Shown here one piece after another: positions 27,408-35,323 of a stretch of DNA of 64,000 nt; the first letter of the stretch is position 1, and each line of letters starts with the position of its first letter. The notes below the pieces were generated by a model that saw only the letters and a program-made list of their open reading frames with translations, searched no databases and had not been told where the DNA came from. The stretch is taken from NCBI GenBank assembly GCA_013390605.1, contig JACAUB010000001.1, positions 4,799,141 to 4,863,140 of the forward strand. Reading direction: 5' to 3'. The stretch is from Bacteroidota bacterium. GTDB taxonomy: Bacteria > Bacteroidota > Bacteroidia > Bacteroidales > Cfx3-03. A program made the position numbers and the translations under genes.

Positions 27408-28541
27408 TTAACCTGCTCTCCCTTTCCACGAAACAGATGAAAATAATCCCCCCATCGTGGTAATCAGTACATAAAATGGCAATAAAACCTGAACAGGCAG
27501 GAAATATAGCAATAGTTTCTTCTGTTGCATGAAATGAGCCGAGATCACTAATAGTGGAAAGTCGATCAGGATCTTCGATACAATGATCAGAAAGAATGGT
27601 TGCCAGATGCCTGTTATCAAGCCATAACCTAGTCCCAACACCAGTCCTATATGTGTTAAGAATACAGAAATGGCTGTAAGAATAATTCCGGCATCTCTAT
27701 ACCCCGGGCTCTTTGAGGTCCATCGCATTCGTTGTCTGAAAAATGATTTCACATCGGGTTGTACTGCCGTAACCACAATGGCTCGCCTGTCTTTTAAAAA
27801 GGCGATAGCGGAAGTGCCAAAACGATTAGAGATCTTGTGCATCAAAAAAATATCATCACCCGATGCAAATCGTTCATTGCCCTGAAATCCGTTTACTTCG
27901 ATAAACGCCTGCTTTTCGTAACAAAAATTAGCACCATTACACATCACTGGCATACCGGCTCCGATACTTCCGGCTCCTGAGGCGATTAAACTCATGAATT
28001 CTAATTCTTGCAAATGCGCAAAGGTGCCCGATCCCTCCATACGAACGGGTCCGGAGATACACCGGCTCCGGGTTTGCTCATAACAATCTGCATAGGCTCG
28101 CAGCCATTGTAAAGGGACTTTGCAATCGGCATCTGTTGTTACGATTAATTGTCCGGATGAATGTTTGATGGCTTGTGCTATTGCTGATTTCTTCCCTTGG
28201 TTTTCGGCACGCAACAACAGTAAAGGGAAACCCGGGTAAGCTGTTCTAAAATGATTTACTATCTGATATGTTTTGTCTGTTGAATGATCGTCTACTATAA
28301 TTACCTCGAATAGTGTGACAGGATAATCTTGGTGTAGCAGCGCTTCCAGACATGGCGTGATTGATTCGGCTTCATTACGTGCGGCAATAATCACACTAAG
28401 TGAGGTGGCTGGCAGGGATTGTCTGTTCGGTTTGACTCCGTTAAGCGAGACCCATCCAAAAGTAAACCGCATAATGATCATGACATACAGAAATGCGGGT
28501 ATGCAGGCAAGCAATAGCGGTAGTTGATTATTCTCCATCAT
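27408..28541 (-). CDS. Glycosyltransferase family 2 membrane protein
   Basis: About 377 residues. Several ATG codons are possible (28553, 28541, 28538); 28541 overlaps the end of the upstream gene by 14 bases and suggests translational coupling. The N-terminal helix is followed by a GT-A domain: SVIIAARNEAESITPCLEAL, DDHSTDKT, the TDADCKV Asp motif and the QRMRW motif of processive enzymes. Three C-terminal hydrophobic segments follow (about 270-370), and the WKGR ending is usual for this group. It probably transfers a sugar to a lipid or growing glycan at the inner membrane. The acceptor is unknown; the neighbouring flippase-like protein may act in the same pathway. Confidence 0.87.
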   Translation of the reverse strand: MMENNQLPLLLACIPAFLYVMIIMRFTFGWVSLNGVKPNRQSLPATSLSVIIAARNEAESITPCLEALLHQDYPVTLFEVIIVDDHSTDKTYQIVNHFRTAYPGFPLLLLRAENQGKKSAIAQAIKHSSGQLIVTTDADCKVPLQWLRAYADCYEQTRSRCISGPVRMEGSGTFAHLQELEFMSLIASGAGSIGAGMPVMCNGANFCYEKQAFIEVNGFQGNERFASGDDIFLMHKISNRFGTSAIAFLKDRRAIVVTAVQPDVKSFFRQRMRWTSKSPGYRDAGIILTAISVFLTHIGLVLGLGYGLITGIWQPFFLIIVSKILIDFPLLVISAHFMQQKKLLLYFLPVQVLLPFYVLITTMGGLFSSVSWKGRAG

Positions 28542-29568
28542 TATCAGTCCCATTTTTCTGAATAAAACGCAGATGAAATACAAAAAAGGTCCCAATGAGG
28601 GCTGGTAAGGCAATATTAATTAGCCAGATAGCTGTTGAGGCAGCGAAGACCCGAAGACCCAGATCGACAATTCCGATAGCATGTCCTCTCATAAAAAAAC
28701 CAATAAAAAAGACTGAAACGGATCCACGTACGCCCAATTCGGATAGTGCTATGGTAGGAATGGAGGTCGTAATCAGATAGATAACAGGAATAATCATCAT
28801 TGCTTCTTTCAAACTTATCGGAACGCCAAAGGCTTTCAGAAAAAGAAAAAACTGAGTGGAAAAAACGGTATAGCGAAGCAGACTCATTAACAATACACGT
28901 AAAAGTTCGAAGGTATGGTATGCCGAAAACACTTCAATGTAATGTTGCATGTGTTTCCATTGTGGCTTAATAAAGCTTTTCGAGAGATTAGTAATAAAAG
29001 AGATGTTGAAATATAGACCCAGAAAAATAATGTTTGCTACAAAACCTAATACATAGAGTGTCCCCATCATCAATCGGGTCGCAAAATCATAGGGTGGATA
29101 ATATATCATAAGAAAAAAGGCTGAACCAAGAGATCCCATGACCAGTGTTACCAGCAATTGACTGAGTGAGCCTATTACTGTCATAAATATACCCTCAATA
29201 GGTTTGGTCTTGTTTAGAAAGAACACACGTCCAAAGAACTCACCGATACGATTTGGGGTGAAAATACTAACACTTAAACCGGTAAAAACAGCTTTTACGG
29301 CTGTAAAGAGCGTGACTTTTTCGGCTCGTGAGATTAAGAATTGCCATTTTCGGGCCTCAATCAACAGATTGGCGGTCATTAATACAGCTGCCGTGATAAA
29401 AAAGGTGAGCGATAGTTTATTTTCCAACATCCTTTTTATCAGGTCGCTTAGTATAGATATGTCTCTACGGTAGAATATTTCGTAATAAATATAGAGGTAA
29501 ACGATTACAACGATGGCAATACGAATGATGATATTTCCGGTTTTACGTAACTTTGGCGATAATTTCAT
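28528..29568 (-). CDS. Lysylphosphatidylglycerol synthase-like (UPF0104) membrane protein
   Basis: 346 residues with about eight hydrophobic segments. Family phrases are seen: LLIEARKWQFLISRAE, NRIGEFFGRVFFLNKTKP and ALSELGVRGSVSVFFIG. It corresponds to the transmembrane (flippase) part of MprF-like proteins and lacks the cytosolic aminoacyl-transferase domain, as usual for the UPF0104 group. Such proteins are thought to flip or handle lipids, though most are uncharacterised. The downstream GT2 gene overlaps its 3' end, so the two probably act together on a glycolipid. It is divergent from ruvC with 30 bases between the starts. Confidence 0.85.
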   Translation of the reverse strand: MKLSPKLRKTGNIIIRIAIVVIVYLYIYYEIFYRRDISILSDLIKRMLENKLSLTFFITAAVLMTANLLIEARKWQFLISRAEKVTLFTAVKAVFTGLSVSIFTPNRIGEFFGRVFFLNKTKPIEGIFMTVIGSLSQLLVTLVMGSLGSAFFLMIYYPPYDFATRLMMGTLYVLGFVANIIFLGLYFNISFITNLSKSFIKPQWKHMQHYIEVFSAYHTFELLRVLLMSLLRYTVFSTQFFLFLKAFGVPISLKEAMMIIPVIYLITTSIPTIALSELGVRGSVSVFFIGFFMRGHAIGIVDLGLRVFAASTAIWLINIALPALIGTFFVFHLRFIQKNGTDNDGE

Positions 29569-29598
29569 AATTGTAATACTTAAACTAAATCGAAACCA

Positions 29599-30156
29599 TT
29601 GAGTACAGAACGAATCATATTAGGCATTGACCCCGGAACTACCATTATGGGATACGGTGTAATTCATCAGAAAGGGAACACAATCAGTCTGATATGTCTT
29701 GATGTTCTGAAGCTCGATAAGATCGAAAATCAACCGTTAAAACTAAAGAAAATATTCGAGACTACACTACGATTAATTGATAGTTACAAACCTGATGAGT
29801 TTGCTATCGAGGCTCCTTTCTTTGGTAAGAACGTTCAGAGTATGCTTAAACTGGGTAGAGCACAAGGTGTTGCCATTGCTGCAGCGCTCTATCGAGACAT
29901 CCCTGTTTTTGAATATTCACCTAAAAAAGTAAAGCAATCCATCACCGGAAAAGGGGCTGCCTCAAAAGAACAAGTAGCTGCTATGCTCGAAAGGCTATTG
30001 AGGATTGAAGAAAAACCAAAGTATTTTGATGCTACCGATGGTTTAGCCGTGGCTGTATGTCACTATTTTCAGCGTGGTCAGAGTACCGATGACTCGGGAT
30101 TCACAGGCTGGTCAGCTTTTCTTTCTAAAAATCCCGATCGGTTAATTAAGAAATAA
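29599..30156 (+). CDS. ruvC: Holliday junction resolvase RuvC
   Basis: 185 residues, full length. The acidic catalytic residues are present: the first Asp in ILGIDPGTTIMGYGV, the Glu in FAIEAPFFGKN and the final Asp in FDATDGLAVAVCHYF. RuvC cuts Holliday junctions with RuvAB in recombinational repair. The start is TTG (29599-29601); there is no in-frame ATG before the catalytic GIDPG motif. The gene is monocistronic and convergent with the arginase-fold gene, with 12 bases between stops. ruvA and ruvB are not in the window. Confidence 0.95.
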   Translation: MSTERIILGIDPGTTIMGYGVIHQKGNTISLICLDVLKLDKIENQPLKLKKIFETTLRLIDSYKPDEFAIEAPFFGKNVQSMLKLGRAQGVAIAAALYRDIPVFEYSPKKVKQSITGKGAASKEQVAAMLERLLRIEEKPKYFDATDGLAVAVCHYFQRGQSTDDSGFTGWSAFLSKNPDRLIKK

Positions 30157-30168
30157 ACATTCAATAGC

Positions 30169-31344
30169 CTACATCAGTTTCTGAAATACCTGCCAAAATC
30201 TATCGGGCACCTCATCACTACATGCTGTTTGATAGTCAGCAAATGAACAGGGCACAATATAGTGACGGGCATACTTTTCCCGGATATTTAGTTTACAGTT
30301 TATCTCCATCCACCAACGATCAGTGCGTTTACTTTTAAAGAAAACAATCGGTTCTTCATGCTCTTTAACCGTAACATGGTATTTAAAGAATCCATCAGCA
30401 TCTTTTGCTGGGAATTCGTTCGAACGAAATGCAAAGCCATCAATAAAATACCAGATCATCTGTGCTACTAGATGTGCTGTTTGTCCAAACCTGTCGCATA
30501 ATGGGTTTACTTCAAAGAATCCTACGGAAGACAGCTTATCGCTAAAACCTGCATAACGCGCCATCTGACAAACTTCCTCGCCATAAAAACCATTCGGGGA
30601 GGCATTCATATTTCCGGGGGCATCCGACATCCTTACGGCTGAAATATCGAATAACACGGTATCGGCGTTTCTGATCAAAGGCTCAACCTCTTCTAACGCT
30701 GTTTGTGCTAATCCCAGTCGAACGGTATCAAAAAAGAGTTTCCGCATTAATCCGATAGCCTCCTGATCAACGAAATAGGTTTGATAACCAATATTCGCAT
30801 AGTTGAACAGAAAATTAGGACGAGTCAGGATGATCTTGCTTAGATAGGAATGGGCACTAATAGCTTCTTCGTACTCTCCTAAATCGAATGCATTATCAAT
30901 GGAAGTGATATTAATGATTTGAGCCATCGCTTCGTAAGCTTTGTACATAGCATACGAAAGATCTTGACTACCACCGATAACGATGGGCACAATCTCCTTG
31001 CGAAGCAGCTCTTCCATGGTTGATGATAGTGCAAAATAGGTGTCGCTTACCGTATGACCGTTCTTGATATTACCAAGGTCTACAATTTTACATTTCCAGG
31101 CGCCGGTAAAGAGGCGATACAAATATTGGCGAATTTCATCAGGGCCATTTGAACAGCCCTCATTATTTACAGCCCCACGATCTTCGGTAACACCGATAAT
31201 AGCAAGCTGAACCCCCTCCAATGAAGGAAAGGTGTCGGCCTCAGTATAGATGTCAATAAGATTCCCTAAGGACTTTTTATTTTCAGAGGCAGTAAAATCA
31301 GTAGTGTTTACCGGATCAAAATATAATGAAATCTCCATTGCCAT
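30169..31344 (-). CDS. Arginase-fold (ureohydrolase superfamily) protein with lost metal ligands
   Basis: 391 residues. The ureohydrolase pattern is recognisable (IGVTEDRGAVNNEGCSNGPD, IVPIVIGGSQDLSYAMY, TVLFDISAVRMSDAPG), but the manganese-binding motifs are altered. GGDHS reads GGSQD, DAHxD reads DNAFD and SxDxDxxDP reads FDISAVRMSDAP. Both metal-ligand histidines and one aspartate are thus absent. Databases often label such Bacteroidota proteins formimidoylglutamase, but hydrolysis by the usual binuclear metal mechanism looks unlikely here. The gene starts 5 bases after topA, in the same operon. A structural or regulatory role is possible; none is established. Confidence 0.75.
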   Translation of the reverse strand: MAMEISLYFDPVNTTDFTASENKKSLGNLIDIYTEADTFPSLEGVQLAIIGVTEDRGAVNNEGCSNGPDEIRQYLYRLFTGAWKCKIVDLGNIKNGHTVSDTYFALSSTMEELLRKEIVPIVIGGSQDLSYAMYKAYEAMAQIINITSIDNAFDLGEYEEAISAHSYLSKIILTRPNFLFNYANIGYQTYFVDQEAIGLMRKLFFDTVRLGLAQTALEEVEPLIRNADTVLFDISAVRMSDAPGNMNASPNGFYGEEVCQMARYAGFSDKLSSVGFFEVNPLCDRFGQTAHLVAQMIWYFIDGFAFRSNEFPAKDADGFFKYHVTVKEHEEPIVFFKSKRTDRWWMEINCKLNIREKYARHYIVPCSFADYQTACSDEVPDRFWQVFQKLM

Positions 31345-31349
31345 AATCG

Positions 31350-33692
31350 TTACTCCTTCTTTCCGCGTTTAAATGGTTTCTTTGCAGGGGCAGCAGGTGC
31401 TTCTTTGATAATCTGCATGCACTCTTCAAAGGTAAGTGTTTGTGGATCTTTTGCTTTCGGAATTTTATAATTAATCTTTCCTATTGCAATATATGGTCCC
31501 CAACGGCCATTGAGTACTTTCAGTTCAGCATTTTCAGGAAACTCTTTAATCAATTTCAATGAATCTTTCAGTCGCTTCTCTGCAATCACTTCGATTGCCC
31601 GTTCAGGAGTGATAGTGACAGGATCATCATCTTTACCCAACGAATAGAATGCTTTGTTGTGGTTGATGTAAGGGCCAAAGCGTCCGATTGCCACTTTTAT
31701 ATCCGCATCTTCAAACTGACCGATATTTCTGGGGAACTTAAACAGTTCGAGTGCCTCTTCAAGTGTAATGGTATCAATACTTTGTGTTTTCTTCAAACTG
31801 GCAAAACGTGGTTTCTCTTCTGTTTCTGAGGTTTCACCAATCTGCGCCATCGGGCCAAATCTGCCCAATCTCACAAATAGGTTTTTGCCACTGGCCGGAT
31901 CTATGCCTAGTAATCTTTCGCCCGAAACTTTTTCAGAAGTTTCAATTGTATCAACGACTTTAACGTGAAATGGTCCATAGAAATCGCGAATCACATCAGT
32001 CCAGATCTTAAAACCCTGTGCAATATCGTCAAACTCCTTTTCTACCATAGCGGTGAAATTATACTCGAGGATATCGCCAAAGTTCAACACCAAAAACTTA
32101 TTTACCAAACTACCGATATCCGTTGGAAATAGTTTAGATTTTTCAAAACCAGTTCTTTCCGACTTAATTTCTTCTTTTATTTTATTGTTTTTCAGGATGA
32201 GATGATTAAACTCGCGCGTAATTCCATCCCTATCCTCTTTAATTACATATTCTCGCTTTTGAATTGTTGAGATGGTAGGCACGTAGGTAGAAGGACGGCC
32301 AATACCCAACTCTTCCAGTTTCTTTACAAGACTGGCTTCAGTGTATCGAGCCGGATGCTGACTAAAACGTTCAACGGCATCCATCTGAATAAGCGGCAGA
32401 ATCTGTCCAATAGCAATTGGAGGCAATACATTTTCTTCCTTTTCGGGTTTATCCGAAGGCTCGTCATCTGTTGATTCCAGATAAACCTTGAGGAAACCTT
32501 CGAACTTGATGACCTCTCCTTTTGCTACAAGTGCTTCTGGAGTGGTTGATATATTAATGGTGACGTTAGTCTTTTCAAGGATAGCATCGGCCATCTGTGA
32601 GGCGATGGTTCTTTTCCAGATCAGATCATATAATTTCTGTTGCGAGCTATCGCCCTTTATCGATGATTGATTCAGATAGGTAGGACGAATGGCTTCATGT
32701 GCCTCTTGCGCACCTTTAGATTTTACGGTGTATTGTCTGATTTTGACATACTCTGGGCCATACGAAGCAGTAATCTCTGCTTTTGCCATGGCTAATGCCA
32801 TCTCAGACAAGTTGGTCGAGTCGGTACGCATGTAAGTAATTTTTCCCTCTTCGTAAAGCTGTTGTGCTATTAACATCGTTTTAGCAACAGAGAATCCCAG
32901 CTTGCGACTGGCTTCCTGTTGTAATGTTGAGGTAGTAAACGGAGCAGCGGGCGATTTTTTACCCGGACTGGTTTCGATATCAGCAATAGAAAAACTAGCA
33001 CCCACACATTTCTTTAGGAAATCATGGGCCAGCACCCTTTCCGTAAAACGTTTGGGCAGTTCAGCATTTAATACGGCAGTCCGATCGGTAGATTTAACCT
33101 CAAAACGAGCCGTTACTCTGTATGATGCAACACTATTGAAGTTACGAATCTCTTCTTCGCGTTCAACAATCAGGCGAACAGCTACACTTTGAACACGACC
33201 TGCAGAGAGTGATGGTTTTACCTTTTTCCAAAGAACAGGTGAAAGTTCAAAACCCACTAGTCTGTCTAATACACGACGGGCTTGCTGAGCATTAACGAGG
33301 TTTAGATCTATATCTCTGGGATTCTCAATGGCATTAAGGATGGCCGTTTTAGTAATTTCATGAAAAACAATGCGTTTAACTTTACTCATATCGAGTTTCA
33401 AAGATTCCGCCAGGTGCCATGAAATAGCCTCTCCTTCGCGGTCTTCATCGGAAGCCAACCAAACCGTTTCGGCCTCCTTCGATAATTTCTTAAGCTCACT
33501 TACTAATTTAACTTTGTCAGGACTCACTTCGTATATGGGCCTAAAATCATGTGCTAAGTCTATTCCCAAATCCTTTTTCGCCAGGTCACGTACATGCCCA
33601 AAACTACTTTTCACCAAAAAATCCTTACCTAAAAAACCTTCAATGGTTTTAGCTTTGGCTGGTGACTCCACAATAACAAGATTCTTTGTCAT
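31350..33692 (-). CDS. topA: DNA topoisomerase I
   Basis: 780 residues. An N-terminal Toprim domain (LVIVESPAKAKTIEGFLG, then WLASDEDREGEAISWH) supplies the acidic metal-binding residues. The topo IA core has the active tyrosine in KITYMRTDSTNLS. The C-terminus lacks cysteine zinc ribbons and instead has repeats of the Toprim C-terminal type (LFVRLGRFGPMAQIG, IGRFGPYINHNKAFYSLGK, LNGRWGPYIAIGKINYKI), then a basic tail (PAKKPFKRGKKE). It relaxes negative supercoils. It is the first gene of an operon with the arginase-fold protein and is divergent from miaB. Confidence 0.95.
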   Translation of the reverse strand: MTKNLVIVESPAKAKTIEGFLGKDFLVKSSFGHVRDLAKKDLGIDLAHDFRPIYEVSPDKVKLVSELKKLSKEAETVWLASDEDREGEAISWHLAESLKLDMSKVKRIVFHEITKTAILNAIENPRDIDLNLVNAQQARRVLDRLVGFELSPVLWKKVKPSLSAGRVQSVAVRLIVEREEEIRNFNSVASYRVTARFEVKSTDRTAVLNAELPKRFTERVLAHDFLKKCVGASFSIADIETSPGKKSPAAPFTTSTLQQEASRKLGFSVAKTMLIAQQLYEEGKITYMRTDSTNLSEMALAMAKAEITASYGPEYVKIRQYTVKSKGAQEAHEAIRPTYLNQSSIKGDSSQQKLYDLIWKRTIASQMADAILEKTNVTINISTTPEALVAKGEVIKFEGFLKVYLESTDDEPSDKPEKEENVLPPIAIGQILPLIQMDAVERFSQHPARYTEASLVKKLEELGIGRPSTYVPTISTIQKREYVIKEDRDGITREFNHLILKNNKIKEEIKSERTGFEKSKLFPTDIGSLVNKFLVLNFGDILEYNFTAMVEKEFDDIAQGFKIWTDVIRDFYGPFHVKVVDTIETSEKVSGERLLGIDPASGKNLFVRLGRFGPMAQIGETSETEEKPRFASLKKTQSIDTITLEEALELFKFPRNIGQFEDADIKVAIGRFGPYINHNKAFYSLGKDDDPVTITPERAIEVIAEKRLKDSLKLIKEFPENAELKVLNGRWGPYIAIGKINYKIPKAKDPQTLTFEECMQIIKEAPAAPAKKPFKRGKKE

Positions 33693-33822
33693 AAATACTG
33701 ATCTAGTAAAATCGCTTTAAAAGTTGTGCAAAGTAAAACAATAATTCGATTTGTGGAGAGGACTATTATGTAAATCCCTACAACAAATCTTAAGCTTGGG
33801 TGTTCATTTTGTTTAATTTGTG

Positions 33823-33830
33823 TAATTTTG
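33823..33830 (+). promoter_or_regulatory. Bacteroidota -7 element for miaB
   Basis: Plus strand TAATTTTG followed by CA matches the TAnnTTTG consensus, 78 bases upstream of the miaB start. The -33 element is not clear. Confidence 0.4.
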
Positions 33831-33907
33831 CACCCGAATTCCTCTTGACATTCAGTTCAGAAGGAATCAAAAATGCAAATTTTACCATTCGATAACAGGG
33901 AGATATA

Positions 33908-35242
33908 GTGCAGAAGAAAAAATTATACATCGAAACGTATGGATGCCAGATGAACTTCTCCGATAGCGAGATAGTAGGTTCTATCATGGCTGATGCCAAC
34001 TTTGAAAAAACAGAACAAATAAAAGAAGCCGATGTAATATTTGTGAATACTTGTTCTATCCGTGATAATGCAGAACAGCGGGTGAGAGCTAGACTTCGCG
34101 AATTTAAAGCGTTGAAAAAGAAAAATCCGAATCTTGTAATTGGTCTTTTAGGCTGTATGGCTGAAAGATTAAAAGAAAAGATTCTTGAAGAAGAGCCGCA
34201 TGTTACCGTTATTGCCGGCCCCGATGCCTATCGCGACCTACCCAAGCTGATGGCCGATGTGGAAGAGGGCCAGAAGGCTGTTAATGTGTTGCTCTCATCA
34301 TCCGAGACCTACGAAGATATTGAGCCCATTCGTCTTGATCATAATGGTGTTTCTGCCTTTATCTCGATCATGCGTGGTTGTGAGAATTTCTGTGCCTATT
34401 GCGTCGTGCCTTACACTCGAGGCAGAGAGAGAAGCCGAAATCCTGAGACTATTATTCACGAAGCTTCCGATCTTTTTGAAAAAGGATATCGCGAAGTAAC
34501 GTTGTTGGGACAAAATGTGAATTCCTATCGCTGGGAGACAGAAGAAGACACTCCTTTCAACTTCGCCGGATTAATTGAAAAAGTAGCACAAGTAAGCCCA
34601 CTTCTCAGGGTTCGGTTCGCTACTTCGCATCCTAAAGATCTTTCGAACGAATTGATCGATATGATTGCCCGTTATCCAAATATTTGCAAGGCTATTCACC
34701 TTCCGGTACAGAGTGGATCTACTCGGATGCTGGCAAAGATGAATCGAAAATACGATCGTAGCTGGTACATGGATCGTATTGCAGCCATCAAAAATCGTCT
34801 GCCTGAATGTACACTCTCTACGGATATCATTGCAGGCTTCTGTAGCGAAACTGAAGAGGATCATCAGGAGACAATGAGTCTGATGAAAGAGGTGGGCTTT
34901 GAAACTGCCTTTATGTTTAAATACTCTGAGCGCCCCGATACGGCTGCTGCCAAGCGTTTCCCTGACGATGTGCCCGAAGAGGTAAAAGGACGCCGCTTGC
35001 AAGAGATTATCGACCTTCAGCAGCAACTATCGCTGGAGAGCAACCGTAGAGATGTGGGTAAAACTTTTGAAGTGTTGGTTGAAGGCTTCAGTAAACGATC
35101 AAAGAAATTCCTCTTTGGTCGGACTAGCCAGAATAAAGTGGCTGTTTTTGAAGCTCACAACTTTAAACCTGGTGACTATGTTACAGTAACTGTTACGGAT
35201 TGTACTGCAGGAACATTAATTTCTAAGCTTACTGAAGAATAA
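33908..35242 (+). CDS. miaB: tRNA-2-methylthio-N6-dimethylallyladenosine synthase MiaB
   Basis: 444 residues. The N-terminal UPF0004 domain has its three cluster cysteines (ETYGCQMNFSDSE, VNTCSIRDNAE, GLLGCMAERLKE). The radical SAM cluster is GCENFCAYCVVPYTRGRERS, and a C-terminal TRAM domain follows (EVLVEGFSKRSKKFLFGRT). It adds a methylthio group to i6A37 of tRNA. The start is GTG at 33908, seven bases after an AGGGAG Shine-Dalgarno sequence, a rare clear example in this window; an in-frame stop lies just upstream. It ends at a perfect bidirectional terminator. Confidence 0.94.
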   Translation: MQKKKLYIETYGCQMNFSDSEIVGSIMADANFEKTEQIKEADVIFVNTCSIRDNAEQRVRARLREFKALKKKNPNLVIGLLGCMAERLKEKILEEEPHVTVIAGPDAYRDLPKLMADVEEGQKAVNVLLSSSETYEDIEPIRLDHNGVSAFISIMRGCENFCAYCVVPYTRGRERSRNPETIIHEASDLFEKGYREVTLLGQNVNSYRWETEEDTPFNFAGLIEKVAQVSPLLRVRFATSHPKDLSNELIDMIARYPNICKAIHLPVQSGSTRMLAKMNRKYDRSWYMDRIAAIKNRLPECTLSTDIIAGFCSETEEDHQETMSLMKEVGFETAFMFKYSERPDTAAAKRFPDDVPEEVKGRRLQEIIDLQQQLSLESNRRDVGKTFEVLVEGFSKRSKKFLFGRTSQNKVAVFEAHNFKPGDYVTVTVTDCTAGTLISKLTEE

Positions 35243-35262
35243 AAATAATTCTGGATATATAA

Positions 35263-35300
35263 AAAAGGGAGGCTGGTTCATTTGAACCAGCCTCCCTTTT
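35263..35300. terminator. Perfect 18-bp bidirectional terminator
   Basis: Bases 35263-35280 and 35283-35300 are exact reverse complements with T-runs at both ends. It lies between convergent miaB (+) and the GH92 gene (-) and closes the left end of the polysaccharide utilisation locus. Confidence 0.9.
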
Positions 35301-35323
35301 AGTATAATCAGTAAGCCAAAAAT

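Noticed and set aside
34571..35026. 151-residue minus-strand open frame
   Set aside because: Antisense to miaB, which is complete with cluster motifs and TRAM domain.
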